From contig NZ_JYLO01000005.1 of assembly GCF_001439845.1 (NCBI RefSeq), forward strand, positions 124,001 to 188,000: a stretch of 64,000 nt of DNA, read 5' to 3'. Under the pieces are notes generated by a model, which ran no database searches, was not told the DNA's origin, and saw nothing but the letters and a program-made list of their open reading frames with translations. Source of the DNA: Pseudomonas lactis (GTDB lineage: Bacteria; Pseudomonadota; Gammaproteobacteria; Pseudomonadales; Pseudomonadaceae). Positions 36,226 through 45,242 of the stretch are shown one piece after another (within the stretch, counting starts at the first letter, position 1; the number at the start of each line of letters is the position of its first letter). The position numbers and the translations under genes were made by a program.

Positions 36226-36297
36226 TTAGCGGGCTTTCAGTGCTACCAAGAAAGCCAAGTTGGCGATGTGGGAAGTTTCCAGTTTGATATTTTTCAT
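36226..36297 (-). CDS. 23-residue peptide ORF (candidate precursor or leader peptide)
   Basis: ATG at 36297, TAA at 36226-36228. The Shine-Dalgarno AAGGAG is near perfect, seven bases before the ATG. The peptide starts MKNIKLETSH, continues with alanine and leucine residues (IANLA) and ends FLVALKAR. It has no cysteine, serine appears once (S9), and there is no signal peptide. Size is that of PqqA-type precursors, but the sequence is not PqqA. The ORF is the first gene behind a strong promoter and ahead of a perfect terminator, so it is likely translated. Precursor for the SagB-like and AurF-like enzymes, or a regulatory leader, are the two readings. Confidence 0.7.
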   Translation of the reverse strand: MKNIKLETSHIANLAFLVALKAR

Positions 36298-36336
36298 TTT
36301 GGATCTCCTTATTTTCAACTTTATATTTAATTAAAG

Positions 36337-36356
36337 TGTCGCCGTCATCGGTGACA
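36337..36356. promoter_or_regulatory. inverted repeat at the predicted transcription start
   Basis: TGTCGCCGTCATCGGTGACA is a 20-bp dyad (TGTCnCC and GGnGACA). It overlaps the predicted +1 of the island promoter, so it is a candidate operator or 5' leader hairpin. Confidence 0.5.
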
Positions 36357-36361
36357 ATTGA

Positions 36362-36389
36362 ATAATAGGATTTAATGATGAAATTTCAA
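36362..36389 (-). promoter_or_regulatory. sigma70-like promoter of the island operon
   Basis: On the minus strand TTGAAA (36389-36384), 16 bp spacer, TATTAT (36367-36362); each box has five of six consensus bases. A T-tract and A-tract lie upstream. Transcription would start near 36355, giving a 5' leader of about 58 bases before the 23-codon ORF. Confidence 0.65.
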
Positions 36390-36522
36390 GAAAAAAACGC
36401 GTAGGAATGTTCGAGTTTTTTTGTCGGATTGGTACTACGAAGTGGCGTGGGGTAGTTATTCTATGCTTAATAGGCAGTCGGTAAAATACGGTCGGGCGGA
36501 ATGGCTTAGATGTAATGAAATC

Positions 36523-36549
36523 ATGGGAGATCCATTTTGGATCCCCCAT
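36523..36549. terminator. hairpin downstream of the rlmI-like gene
   Basis: ATGGGAGATCCA and TGGATCCCCCAT form twelve-base arms with one mismatch around TTT. It lies 12 bp beyond the rlmI-like stop codon on the same transcript. It has only a weak U-tail, so terminator is the most likely but not certain role. One arm is complementary to the Shine-Dalgarno region of the 23-codon ORF. Confidence 0.5.
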
Positions 36550-36560
36550 TCAGATGTTAA

Positions 36561-37757
36561 TCAGCTATTAGGCAACAACCGGCACGTAATGCTCTTGATA
36601 TACCGCGTCTCGGCAATCGCCGGGTGCACCGGGTGGTCCGGGCCTTGGCCGCCGCGTTCGAGCATCTGGATGTTGCGGTCCAGGTGGCGGGCGCTGGTCA
36701 GCAGGATGTTTTGCAGGTCATCTTCCGGCAGGTGCATGGAGCATGAAGCGCTGACGAGGATGCCGTCCTTGCTGAGCAGGCGCATGGCTTGCTCGTTGAG
36801 GCGGCGGTAGGCGCCTTCGCCGTTTTTCATGTCTTTTTTGCGTTTGATGAAGGCCGGTGGGTCGGCGACGATCACGTCGAAGCGTTCTTCGCTGGCTTTC
36901 AGTTCCTTCAAGGCTTCGAACACGTCGCCTTCGATGCAGGTCATTTTCTCGGCAAAGCCGTTCAGCGCGGCGTTGCGTTCTACGCCGTCGAGGGCGAAGG
37001 CGGAGGCGTCGACGCAGAACACTTCACTGGCGCCAAAGGCCGCCGCTTGCACGCCCCAGCCGCCGATGTAGCTGTACAGGTCCAGTACACGCTTGCCCTT
37101 GGCATACGGGGCCAGGCGGGCGCGGTTCATGCGGTGGTCGTAGAACCAGCCGGTTTTCTGGCCCTGGATCACCGGGGCTTCGAATTTCACGCCGTTTTCT
37201 TCCAGCGCCACCCACTCCGGCACCAGGCCGAATACGGTTTCGACGTAGCGGTTGAGGCCTTCGGCGTCACGCGCGGCGGAGTCGTTCTTGAACAGGATGC
37301 CGCTGGGCTTGAGCACTTGGGTCAGTGCGGCGATCACGTCTTCTTTATGCGCTTCCATGGTCGCTGAAGCGATCTGTACTACCAAGATGTCGCCGAAACG
37401 GTCGACCACCAGGCCCGGCAACAGGTCGGAATCACCGTAGACCAGGCGGTAGAACGGCTTGTCGAACAGGCGGTCACGCAGGGACAGGGCCACGTTGAGG
37501 CGGTGCACCAGCAGCGACTTGTCCAGCGGCAACTTGATGTCGCGCGACAGCAGGCGGGCGCAGATCAGGTTGTTCGGGCTCATGGCCACGATGCCCAGGG
37601 TCTTGCCGCCGGCTGCTTCCAGGATAGCCTGGTCGCCTGCCTGGAAGCCGTGGAGTGGGGTGGCGGCCACGTCGATTTCGTTGCTGTAGACCCACAGGTG
37701 GCCGTTGCGCAAACGACGATCGGCGTTGGCTTTGAGACGCAGGCTTGGCAGGGACAT
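36561..37757 (-). CDS. rlmI: RlmI-like class I SAM-dependent rRNA methyltransferase
   Basis: 398 aa: an N-terminal PUA RNA-binding domain (residues 1-75, RLKANADRRLRNGHLWVYSNE) followed by a Rossmann methyltransferase. SAM-binding DLYSYIGGWGVQAAAFGA and the catalytic DPPAFIKRKKDM and SCSMHL motifs are visible. E. coli RlmI makes m5C1962 in 23S rRNA, and the same role is likely. It ends at the AT-rich island; in PAO1 the orthologue sits directly beside ilvD. A REP doublet lies upstream. Confidence 0.87.
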   Translation of the reverse strand: MSLPSLRLKANADRRLRNGHLWVYSNEIDVAATPLHGFQAGDQAILEAAGGKTLGIVAMSPNNLICARLLSRDIKLPLDKSLLVHRLNVALSLRDRLFDKPFYRLVYGDSDLLPGLVVDRFGDILVVQIASATMEAHKEDVIAALTQVLKPSGILFKNDSAARDAEGLNRYVETVFGLVPEWVALEENGVKFEAPVIQGQKTGWFYDHRMNRARLAPYAKGKRVLDLYSYIGGWGVQAAAFGASEVFCVDASAFALDGVERNAALNGFAEKMTCIEGDVFEALKELKASEERFDVIVADPPAFIKRKKDMKNGEGAYRRLNEQAMRLLSKDGILVSASCSMHLPEDDLQNILLTSARHLDRNIQMLERGGQGPDHPVHPAIAETRYIKSITCRLLPNS

Positions 37758-37808
37758 GACGTCGCTCCGGAAAAAAGAGCGGGAGTATACCCTTTGCGCA
37801 CTCTTTCA

Positions 37809-37895
37809 TGTGGGAGCTGGCTTGCCTGCGATGCGGGCGGCGCGGTGTATCAGACGTACGGTGGTGATGCTATCGCAGGCAAGCCAGCTCCCACA
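37809..37895. repeat. REP doublet
   Basis: TGTGGGAGCTGGCTTGCCTG at the left and its inverted copy at the right, in the space between the divergent rlmI-like and HDOD genes; it therefore sits in promoter territory. Confidence 0.9.
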
Positions 37896-37980
37896 TTCGA
37901 TCGGGTTTCACTTGGCTTTTTGGGTGTCGGCCATGTCGGCATAAGGGGTAGAATTCGCGCCTAGCCCAGAGTGTGTACTT

Positions 37981-38847
37981 ATGTCCCAAGAGCTTTCCCC
38001 CGAGCAGATCCAACAGGCCCTGCAAGGCATCAGCGTGCCGCCTCAACCGCAAATCATGGTGGATTTGCAGATGGAGCAGTACATGCCCGACCCGGACCTG
38101 GAAGTGATTGCGCGGTTGATCTCCCAGGACCCGGGCTTGTCCGGTGCGCTGCTCAAGATTGTCAATTCGCCGTATTACGGCCTGAGCAATAAAATCGCTT
38201 CGATCCAGCGTGCGGTGAACCTGCTGGGCAGCCGTTCGATCATCAATCTGATCAACGCGCAGTCGATCAAGGGCGAGATGTGCGACGACACCATCGTCAC
38301 CCTCAACCGTTTCTGGGACACCGCCCAGGATGTGGCCATGACCTGCCTCACCCTGGCCAAGCGCACCGGTTCCCAGGCCGTGGACGAAGCCTATGCCTTG
38401 GGCCTGTTTCATGATTGTGGCGTGCCGCTGATGCTCAAGCGCTTCCCCAATTACATGGCGGTGCTGGAAGAGGCCTACGCCAATGCCGGCCCGGATTGCC
38501 GCGTGGTTGACACCGAAAACAAAGCGTTCCACACCAACCATGCGGTAGTCGGCTACTACACCGCCAAGTCTTGGCGCCTGCCGGAGCATGTCACCGACGC
38601 CATCGCCAATCACCACAACGCCCTGGCGATTTTCAGCGATGAGTCGTCGCGCAACCCGCAGCTCAAGAACCTGCTGGCCATTTTGAAGATGGCCGAGCAT
38701 ATCTGTTCGTCCTATCGCGTACTGGGCAACCAGCCGGTGGATCATGAGTGGAATGCCATCGGCCATCTGGTGCTGGATTACGTGGGCCTGTCGGACTACG
38801 ACTTCGAGAGCCTGAAGTTGTCGATCCGCGAACTGGGCGCGCACTGA
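37981..38847 (+). CDS. HDOD domain protein
   Basis: 288 aa signalling-type protein made of one HDOD domain (about residues 20-225), with the characteristic LISQDPGLSGALLKIVNSPYY split, and NLLGSRSIINLIN. A partial HD motif, LFHDCG near residue 142, is present but the domain usually lacks phosphodiesterase activity. No receiver or output domain is attached. In other species HDOD proteins influence motility, c-di-GMP or carbon storage. It lies 21 bp upstream of mutM on the same strand, so co-transcription is likely. Confidence 0.85.
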   Translation: MSQELSPEQIQQALQGISVPPQPQIMVDLQMEQYMPDPDLEVIARLISQDPGLSGALLKIVNSPYYGLSNKIASIQRAVNLLGSRSIINLINAQSIKGEMCDDTIVTLNRFWDTAQDVAMTCLTLAKRTGSQAVDEAYALGLFHDCGVPLMLKRFPNYMAVLEEAYANAGPDCRVVDTENKAFHTNHAVVGYYTAKSWRLPEHVTDAIANHHNALAIFSDESSRNPQLKNLLAILKMAEHICSSYRVLGNQPVDHEWNAIGHLVLDYVGLSDYDFESLKLSIRELGAH

Positions 38848-38868
38848 CCCGTTATTCAAGAGGTACAC

Positions 38869-39681
38869 ATGCCCGAGTTACCAGAAGTCGAAACCACCCG
38901 CCGCGGGATCGCCCCGCACCTGGAAGGCCAGCGCGTCAGCCGCGTGGTGGTGCGTGAGCGGCGCCTGCGCTGGCCGATTCCGGAAGACCTGGATGTGCGC
39001 CTGTCGGGGCAGCGCATCGTGCTGGTGGAGCGCCGGGCCAAATACCTGTTGATCAATGCTGAAGTGGGCACCTTGATCAGCCACCTGGGCATGTCGGGCA
39101 ACTTGCGCCTAGTGGAAGTCGGCATGCCGGCGGCCAAGCATGAACACGTGGATATCGAGCTGGAATCGGGTATGGCCCTGCGCTACACCGACCCGCGGCG
39201 CTTCGGTGCGATGCTCTGGAGCCACGACCCGCACAACCATGAGTTGCTGATGCGGCTGGGGCCGGAGCCGTTGACTGACCTGTTTGACGGTGAGCGCTTG
39301 TTCCAGTTGTCTCGCGGCAAGTCGATGGCGGTGAAGCCGTTCATCATGGACAACGCGGTGGTGGTGGGTGTGGGTAATATCTATGCGACAGAGGCGCTGT
39401 TTGCAGCGGGGATTGACCCGCGGCGCGCCGCTGGCGGGATTTCACGCGGGCGTTATTTGAAGCTGGCGATTGAGATCAAGCGGGTACTGGCCGCTGCCAT
39501 TGAGCGGGGCGGTACCACGTTGCGGGACTTTATCGGCGGCGATGGGCAGCCGGGGTATTTCCAGCAGGAATTGTTCGTGTATGGCCGTGGTGGCGAGGCG
39601 TGCAAGGTTTGCGGCACTGAGCTACGCAATGTGGTGCTGGGGCAGCGGGCGAGTGTGTTTTGCCCTCGGTGTCAGAGCTGA
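38869..39681 (+). CDS. mutM: formamidopyrimidine-DNA glycosylase / AP lyase
   Basis: 270 aa bifunctional base-excision enzyme that removes 8-oxoguanine. The processed N-terminus [13 protein letters not shown] supplies catalytic P2 and E3; K57-type region [10 protein letters not shown] and [15 protein letters not shown] (helix-two-turn-helix) follow. The C-terminal zinc finger has CKVCGTEL and CPRCQ. This is the standard MutM layout, and Nei-type replacements are absent. Preceded by the HDOD gene and followed by a REP doublet. Confidence 0.96.
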   Translation: MPELPEVETTRRGIAPHLEGQRVSRVVVRERRLRWPIPEDLDVRLSGQRIVLVERRAKYLLINAEVGTLISHLGMSGNLRLVEVGMPAAKHEHVDIELESGMALRYTDPRRFGAMLWSHDPHNHELLMRLGPEPLTDLFDGERLFQLSRGKSMAVKPFIMDNAVVVGVGNIYATEALFAAGIDPRRAAGGISRGRYLKLAIEIKRVLAAAIERGGTTLRDFIGGDGQPGYFQQELFVYGRGGEACKVCGTELRNVVLGQRASVFCPRCQS

Positions 39682-39705
39682 TGGCTGTGTGAGGGCTGAT
39701 ATCGT

Positions 39706-39777
39706 TATCGCAGGCAAGCCAGCTCCCACAGTTGAAGGTATTCACCTATCCAATGTGGGAGCTGGCTTGCCTGCGAT
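39706..39777. repeat. REP doublet
   Basis: ATCGCAGGCAAGCCAGCTCC and its inverted copy around a short loop, between convergent mutM and the ferredoxin gene. Confidence 0.9.
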
Positions 39778-39803
39778 GAGGCCCTTACGGGCAATGAAGA
39801 GGC

Positions 39804-40685
<882 letters not shown>

Positions 40686-40740
40686 TTACCGGTGGGCCAA
40701 GTCGACTTATGTAGATAGATGCCGTGAATACCCTGTTTTT

Positions 40741-42336
40741 TCATGCCGTTTTCAGACGTTCGGCCAATGCGCTCGCCAGTTGCGCGGTCAATCCGTACAC
40801 CGACAATTGCGGGTTGGCGCCAATGCTGGTGGGGAACAGCGAGCCATCGTGGATCGACAGGTTACGCAACTGATGATGGCGACCCAGGCTGTCGGCCACG
40901 GCATTTTTTGGCTCTTCACCCATGGCGCAACCGCCCATCACGTGGGCGCTGCCCAGGGTGGTGCGATGCAGTTCCAGATTCAAACCGTCGATCACGCTGC
41001 GCGCTTCGGCCAAGTTGTTCACAAAGCGCGCGTCGTGATGCAGGGGCTTGACCGATTTGGCCCCCGCCGCGAACTGAATCTCGGCCATGCTGTGGAAGGC
41101 CCGGCGCAGGCCGTCCCAGGCGTAGGGGGAGACCTGATAGTCGAGCACTGGCGTGCCATCACCGCGCAACTCTACGGTGCCGCCCGGGCTGTCGGGGTGA
41201 AAACCGTCGCGCAGCAGGGCGAGCATGGCGTGGGTGTGGGGTAGTTGGTTCATGTCCAAGGCGTTCTGCTTGCCGTAGCCACCGAACAGGGTGCTCGCCA
41301 GGCCTGGATGCAGGGGCGGTGCTTCCAGTTTGTAGGACATTTTGCCGGTAGTGCCGTCCTGCCATTGGAAATGGTCGGAGTAGATGGATTGCGGCGCACC
41401 GTAGAAGGGGTTGATCACCTCGTCGAACAGCCCGGCGGAGAAATTGACCAGGTGCAGGAAGGTGCGCTTGCCCAACCGCGAGTGCGGGTCGGGTGCGTCC
41501 GAGCGCATCAGCAGGGCCGGGCTGTTGATGCCGCCGCCCGCTAGTACATAGTGCTTGGCTCTCACGCTGATCTTGCGCCCTGTGGGCGCTACGCAGCGTT
41601 CGTCCATGGCCACGCATTCGAGGCTGCTGATGGTGTCGCCGCTGTAGATGAGCCGTTCGGCGCGGGCCAGGTAAAGCAGCTCGCCGCCCTTTTCCAGGGT
41701 GGACGGGATGGTGGTCACCAGCATCGACTGCTTGGCGTTGACCGGGCAGCCCATGCCGCAATACCCCAGATTGAAGCAGCCGCGCACATTGCGCGGGATC
41801 ACATGCCAGCTGTAGCCGAGCTTTTCGCAGCCTTTGCGGATCACATCGTTATTGGCATTCGGCGGCAGCGCCCACGGCGCGATGCCCAGGCGCTGTTCCA
41901 TTTTTTCGAACCAGGGCGCCATTTCGGCGCTGCTGTGGCCTTTGACCGCATATTCGCTGGCCCAATGCGAGAGGGTAGCGTCAGGGGTGCGAAAGCTGGA
42001 GGTCCAGTTGATCAAGGTGGTACCGCCCACCGCCCGGCCCTGCAGGATGGTGATAGCGCCGTCCTTGCTCATCCGCCCGATGCCTTCCTGGTAAAGGCTG
42101 GCGTAGGCTTCGTCTTCCAGCAGCTTGAAGTCGCTGCTGGTCTTGAGCGGACCTTCTTCGATCAGCAACACTTTGTAGCCGGCAGCGCTGAGGATTTCGG
42201 CGGTGGTACCGCCCCCGGCGCCGCTGCCGATGATGGCGACATCCGCTTCCAGGGTCAGGTCGTTATCCAGGGCGGCGCCATTGTGGGTTTTCCAGCCACG
42301 GGCCAGGCCGTCGCGGAACAGATCGGGTACGGGCAT
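40741..42336 (-). CDS. GMC-family FAD oxidoreductase
   Basis: 531 aa flavoprotein. FAD-binding Rossmann motif AIIGSGAGGGTTAEIL is near residues 34-49, the GMC signature region GRAVGGTTLINW near 100-111, and the C-terminal signature with catalytic histidine around SAHVMGGCAMG and GANPQLSVYGL. A cysteine-rich loop, NLGYCGMGCPVNAKQ near residues 190-204, is typical of the long-chain alcohol oxidase-like group. No export signal is seen here; the preceding gene encodes a Tat lipoprotein that could carry it, as with gluconate dehydrogenase. Likely alcohol substrate. Confidence 0.85.
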   Translation of the reverse strand: MPVPDLFRDGLARGWKTHNGAALDNDLTLEADVAIIGSGAGGGTTAEILSAAGYKVLLIEEGPLKTSSDFKLLEDEAYASLYQEGIGRMSKDGAITILQGRAVGGTTLINWTSSFRTPDATLSHWASEYAVKGHSSAEMAPWFEKMEQRLGIAPWALPPNANNDVIRKGCEKLGYSWHVIPRNVRGCFNLGYCGMGCPVNAKQSMLVTTIPSTLEKGGELLYLARAERLIYSGDTISSLECVAMDERCVAPTGRKISVRAKHYVLAGGGINSPALLMRSDAPDPHSRLGKRTFLHLVNFSAGLFDEVINPFYGAPQSIYSDHFQWQDGTTGKMSYKLEAPPLHPGLASTLFGGYGKQNALDMNQLPHTHAMLALLRDGFHPDSPGGTVELRGDGTPVLDYQVSPYAWDGLRRAFHSMAEIQFAAGAKSVKPLHHDARFVNNLAEARSVIDGLNLELHRTTLGSAHVMGGCAMGEEPKNAVADSLGRHHQLRNLSIHDGSLFPTSIGANPQLSVYGLTAQLASALAERLKTA

Positions 42337-42389
42337 AGGTGTGCACTCTTATTTTTGTAGGAAGATGCAATCTTGGAGGATTGCCCAGG

Positions 42390-42935
42390 CTAGATCTTCG
42401 GCGGGCCGGGGTAGCCGCAATGGGCCCAGGACTCGGGCCGGAAGTACCAGGCCATGATCACCAGCTTGAGCAGTGAGCCCTGGCCCATGCGCAGCAGGTT
42501 CAGGTAGCTGTTTTCCCAGCGGTGCAGGAAATTGCGGATCTGTTCGCTGCTGGCATTTTCCCAACTGCCCCAGATACCGGTCAGCGGGCCGCGGGTGATG
42601 CCCATCGCCAGCACGTCGAATAATTGCTGGGTGAGCTTGAACATCTCGGGCGACAAGTGCTGCAGGCTGTAATCGAGTTTTTTCAGGGTGTCCTCAATAC
42701 CGGCAAACACGTGCTCGGCGCTGGCCACGCCTTCCAGCAGCACCGGGATCACCGCCCGCAAGAACGGCAAGTCGCTGGTGCGCAACATCGCAAAGCCGCT
42801 GGCCGGCGTACTGCTGGAGCAACCGCTGAGGCTGGCGCCCAGCCCGGCGGTGGCGAGGAAGGCGCTGGCACACAGGCCGATTTTCAAGACGCTGCGCCGT
42901 GACAGCGCGGGTGAATCAGTCAGGCTGGGGTTCAT
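42390..42935 (-). CDS. Tat-exported lipoprotein, probable small subunit of the GMC enzyme
   Basis: 181 aa from ATG 42935; the upstream frame belongs to the preceding aldehyde dehydrogenase's antisense. Residues 10-16 contain the twin-arginine motif SRRSVLK, followed by a hydrophobic stretch and a lipobox-like LSGC near residue 40, so a folded, lipid-anchored periplasmic protein is expected. The rest is mostly helical and resembles small (gamma-type) subunits of membrane-bound GMC dehydrogenases. It is 53 bp upstream of the GMC gene. Role as assembly or anchor partner is inferred. Confidence 0.8.
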   Translation of the reverse strand: MNPSLTDSPALSRRSVLKIGLCASAFLATAGLGASLSGCSSSTPASGFAMLRTSDLPFLRAVIPVLLEGVASAEHVFAGIEDTLKKLDYSLQHLSPEMFKLTQQLFDVLAMGITRGPLTGIWGSWENASSEQIRNFLHRWENSYLNLLRMGQGSLLKLVIMAWYFRPESWAHCGYPGPPKI

Positions 42936-42964
42936 TGTTTTTATTGTCCCGAAGGTGGCGGTTA

Positions 42965-44392
42965 TCAGCGGATAAACAGCTTCTGGATCAGCTTCTGGAT
43001 CGACTTGCCATAGGGCGGGTAGATCAACTTCGCCGCGTTCAGGCGCTGTTTGACCAGCACACCCTTGGCCTTGCTGAACGTCAGGAAACCTTCGTGACCG
43101 TGGTAATGGCCCATGCCCGACGGGCCGATGCCACCGAACGGCATATCGTCCTGGGCGACGTGCAGCAAGGTGTCGTTCAGGCATACACCACCGGAATGGG
43201 TTTCGTGGAGCACCCGCGCTTGTTCGCCTTTGTTGTAGCCGAAGTAATACAAGGCCAGTGGGCGAGGGCGCTGGTTGATGTAGGCAAAGGCTTGGTCAAG
43301 GACGCGATACGGCACGATGGGCAGGAGCGGGCCGAAAATTTCGTCCTGCATCACGGTCATGTCGTCACTGACATTCAATAGCAGGCTGTGGGCCATTCGC
43401 CGCGCCTGGCCTTGCTCGTACAGCGGGATCAGGGTGGCACCTTTGTCGGTGGCGTCCTTGGCGTAGGCATTGAGCCGGGCCAGTTGGCGTTCGTTGATGA
43501 TGGCGGTGTAGTCCGGGTTGTCGACCAGCGTCGGATAAAACCCGCGCACGGCTTTGGAATAGGCCTCGACAAAGCCCTCCACGCGATCTTCTGGTACCAG
43601 CACATAATCCGGTGCCACGCAGGTTTGCCCGGCATTCAAAGCTTTGCCGAAGGCGATGCGTTCGGCGGCGTCCTTGAGCGGCACGTCGGCCGAAACGATC
43701 GCCGGCGATTTGCCGCCCAACTCCAGGGTCACCGGCGTGAGGTTTTCGGCCGCCGCACGCATCACGTGCTTGCCTATGCTGGTAGCACCGGTGAACAGCA
43801 GGTGATCGAAGCGCAACTTGGAAAACGCCATGCCCACGTCAGCTTCGCCCAGCACGACGCACACCAGGTCCTCGGGGAAGATCTTGGCCAGCAACGCCTT
43901 GAGCAGCTCGCCGGTGGCCGGCGTGGACTCGCTGAGCTTGAGCATTACCCGATTGCCGGCAGCCAACGCCCCCACCAACGGGCCGATGGCCAGGAACAGC
44001 GGGTAGTTCCACGGCACGATGACGCCGACGACGCCCAGTGGCTGGTAAATGACTTTGGCTGAGGCGGGCTGGAAGGCAATGCCTACAGCGCGGCGGGAAG
44101 GTTTCATCCAGCCCTTGAGGTGTTTGCTCGCGTAGTGAATGCCATGCAGGCTGGGCATCAATTCGGCAAACAGGGTTTCGTCGGCGCTGCGATGGCTAAA
44201 ATCCTGGCTGATCGCATCGATCAGCGCCTGGCGTTCGTCGCTCAGTAGATCCCGCAGGGCCTTGAGCCATTGCTGGCGCTGTCCGGCCGGCGGCATCGGG
44301 TTGGCGGCATAGGCGCGGCGTTGAGCGTCGAACAGGTCCTGGAGTTGATCCAGTGCCTGGGAATCTTGCAGGTAGGCAACGTTGGCAGGCAT
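42965..44392 (-). CDS. calB: coniferyl aldehyde dehydrogenase-like
   Basis: 475 aa NAD(P)-dependent aldehyde dehydrogenase. Active-site elements: VPWNYPLFLAIGPLVGALAAG, the glutamate in TLELGGKSPAIV, and the cysteine in NAGQTCVAPDYVLVP. The 475 aa length and sequence type match the coniferyl aldehyde dehydrogenase group (PA0366 orthologue). The three-gene operon with the Tat lipoprotein and GMC oxidoreductase suggests alcohol to aldehyde to acid oxidation. The natural substrate may be a long-chain or aromatic aldehyde. The divergent TetR gene probably controls it. Confidence 0.85.
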   Translation of the reverse strand: MPANVAYLQDSQALDQLQDLFDAQRRAYAANPMPPAGQRQQWLKALRDLLSDERQALIDAISQDFSHRSADETLFAELMPSLHGIHYASKHLKGWMKPSRRAVGIAFQPASAKVIYQPLGVVGVIVPWNYPLFLAIGPLVGALAAGNRVMLKLSESTPATGELLKALLAKIFPEDLVCVVLGEADVGMAFSKLRFDHLLFTGATSIGKHVMRAAAENLTPVTLELGGKSPAIVSADVPLKDAAERIAFGKALNAGQTCVAPDYVLVPEDRVEGFVEAYSKAVRGFYPTLVDNPDYTAIINERQLARLNAYAKDATDKGATLIPLYEQGQARRMAHSLLLNVSDDMTVMQDEIFGPLLPIVPYRVLDQAFAYINQRPRPLALYYFGYNKGEQARVLHETHSGGVCLNDTLLHVAQDDMPFGGIGPSGMGHYHGHEGFLTFSKAKGVLVKQRLNAAKLIYPPYGKSIQKLIQKLFIR

Positions 44393-44537
44393 GGCGCGGC
44401 ACCGATTGTTATTGGTCTGCCTGGATTTTTAGAGTCATTGCTCTAAATTGTCAAACAACATTGCAGTAACATCCAGATTTATCCTGGCCGGGTTAGGCCG
44501 TAAGATGCCCCATCCCGTGTATAGAAGCTGATCCCCT

Positions 44538-45209
44538 ATGGCACCACGAGTAAAGACCAGCGAGCGCATTGTGCAAACCAGCCTGGAGCTTTTTAACCAG
44601 CAGGGCGAGCGCAGTATCAGTACCAACCACATTGCCGCCCACATGGAAATTTCCCCGGGCAACCTGTACTACCACTTCCCTAACAAGCAGGCGATCATTG
44701 CCGTGCTGTTCCGCGAATATGAAGCGCTGGTAGACAGTTTCCTGCGCCCACCCCAAGGGCGGGGGATGCTGGTGGAAGACAAACGCTTTTACCTGCAAGC
44801 CGTATTGGCCGGCATGTGGCGTTATCGCTTCCTGCACCGCGACCTCGAACACCTGCTGGAGAGCGACCCGGAACTGGCTACATGCTACAGGCGTTTTTCC
44901 CAGCGTTGCCTGATCCAGGGCGGCGCCATCTACCAAGGCTTTGTCGACGCCGGCATTCTCAATATGGACCCGGTGCAAACCGAAGCCCTGACCCTCAATG
45001 CCTGGATTATCCTCACCTCGTGGGTGCGCTTTTTGTGCACCACCAATGAAAAATCCACACACCTGAGCGCCGAGGCGATCAAGCGCGGGGTGTATCAGGT
45101 GCTGGTGCTGGAGGCGGGGTTTGTCACGCCGCAGGCCAAAGACGCGGTGGACGCCTTGTTCAAAGAGTTTTACGTGCCGTTGAATCAGGCACTGGAAGAA
45201 GTGAAGTAA
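44538..45209 (+). CDS. TetR-family transcriptional regulator
   Basis: 223 aa repressor-type protein. The DNA-binding domain spans residues 8-52, with helix-turn-helix around STNHIAAHMEISPGNLYYHFPN. The C-terminal ligand domain is typical in size, and the sequence is of the kind that senses acyl or aromatic compounds. It is transcribed away from the calB operon across a 145 bp gap, so it likely represses that operon and itself. Ligand unknown. A rhodanese gene follows after 33 bp. Confidence 0.88.
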   Translation: MAPRVKTSERIVQTSLELFNQQGERSISTNHIAAHMEISPGNLYYHFPNKQAIIAVLFREYEALVDSFLRPPQGRGMLVEDKRFYLQAVLAGMWRYRFLHRDLEHLLESDPELATCYRRFSQRCLIQGGAIYQGFVDAGILNMDPVQTEALTLNAWIILTSWVRFLCTTNEKSTHLSAEAIKRGVYQVLVLEAGFVTPQAKDAVDALFKEFYVPLNQALEEVK

Positions 45210-45242
45210 GACCTTTCCCCTTTGTATTCACAGGAGTCAGTC

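Noticed and set aside
36226..36297. PqqA identity for the 23-residue peptide
   Set aside because: Length is similar but the Glu-x-x-x-Tyr core needed for PQQ formation is absent and no pqq genes are nearby.
36331..36549. 72-codon minus-strand frame upstream of the 23-codon ORF
   Set aside because: It spans the promoter boxes and the hairpin, has no ribosome site and no recognisable sequence; likely chance.
36421..36810. 129-codon plus-strand frame beginning with TTG
   Set aside because: Most of it is antisense to the rlmI-like gene and the start has no ribosome site.
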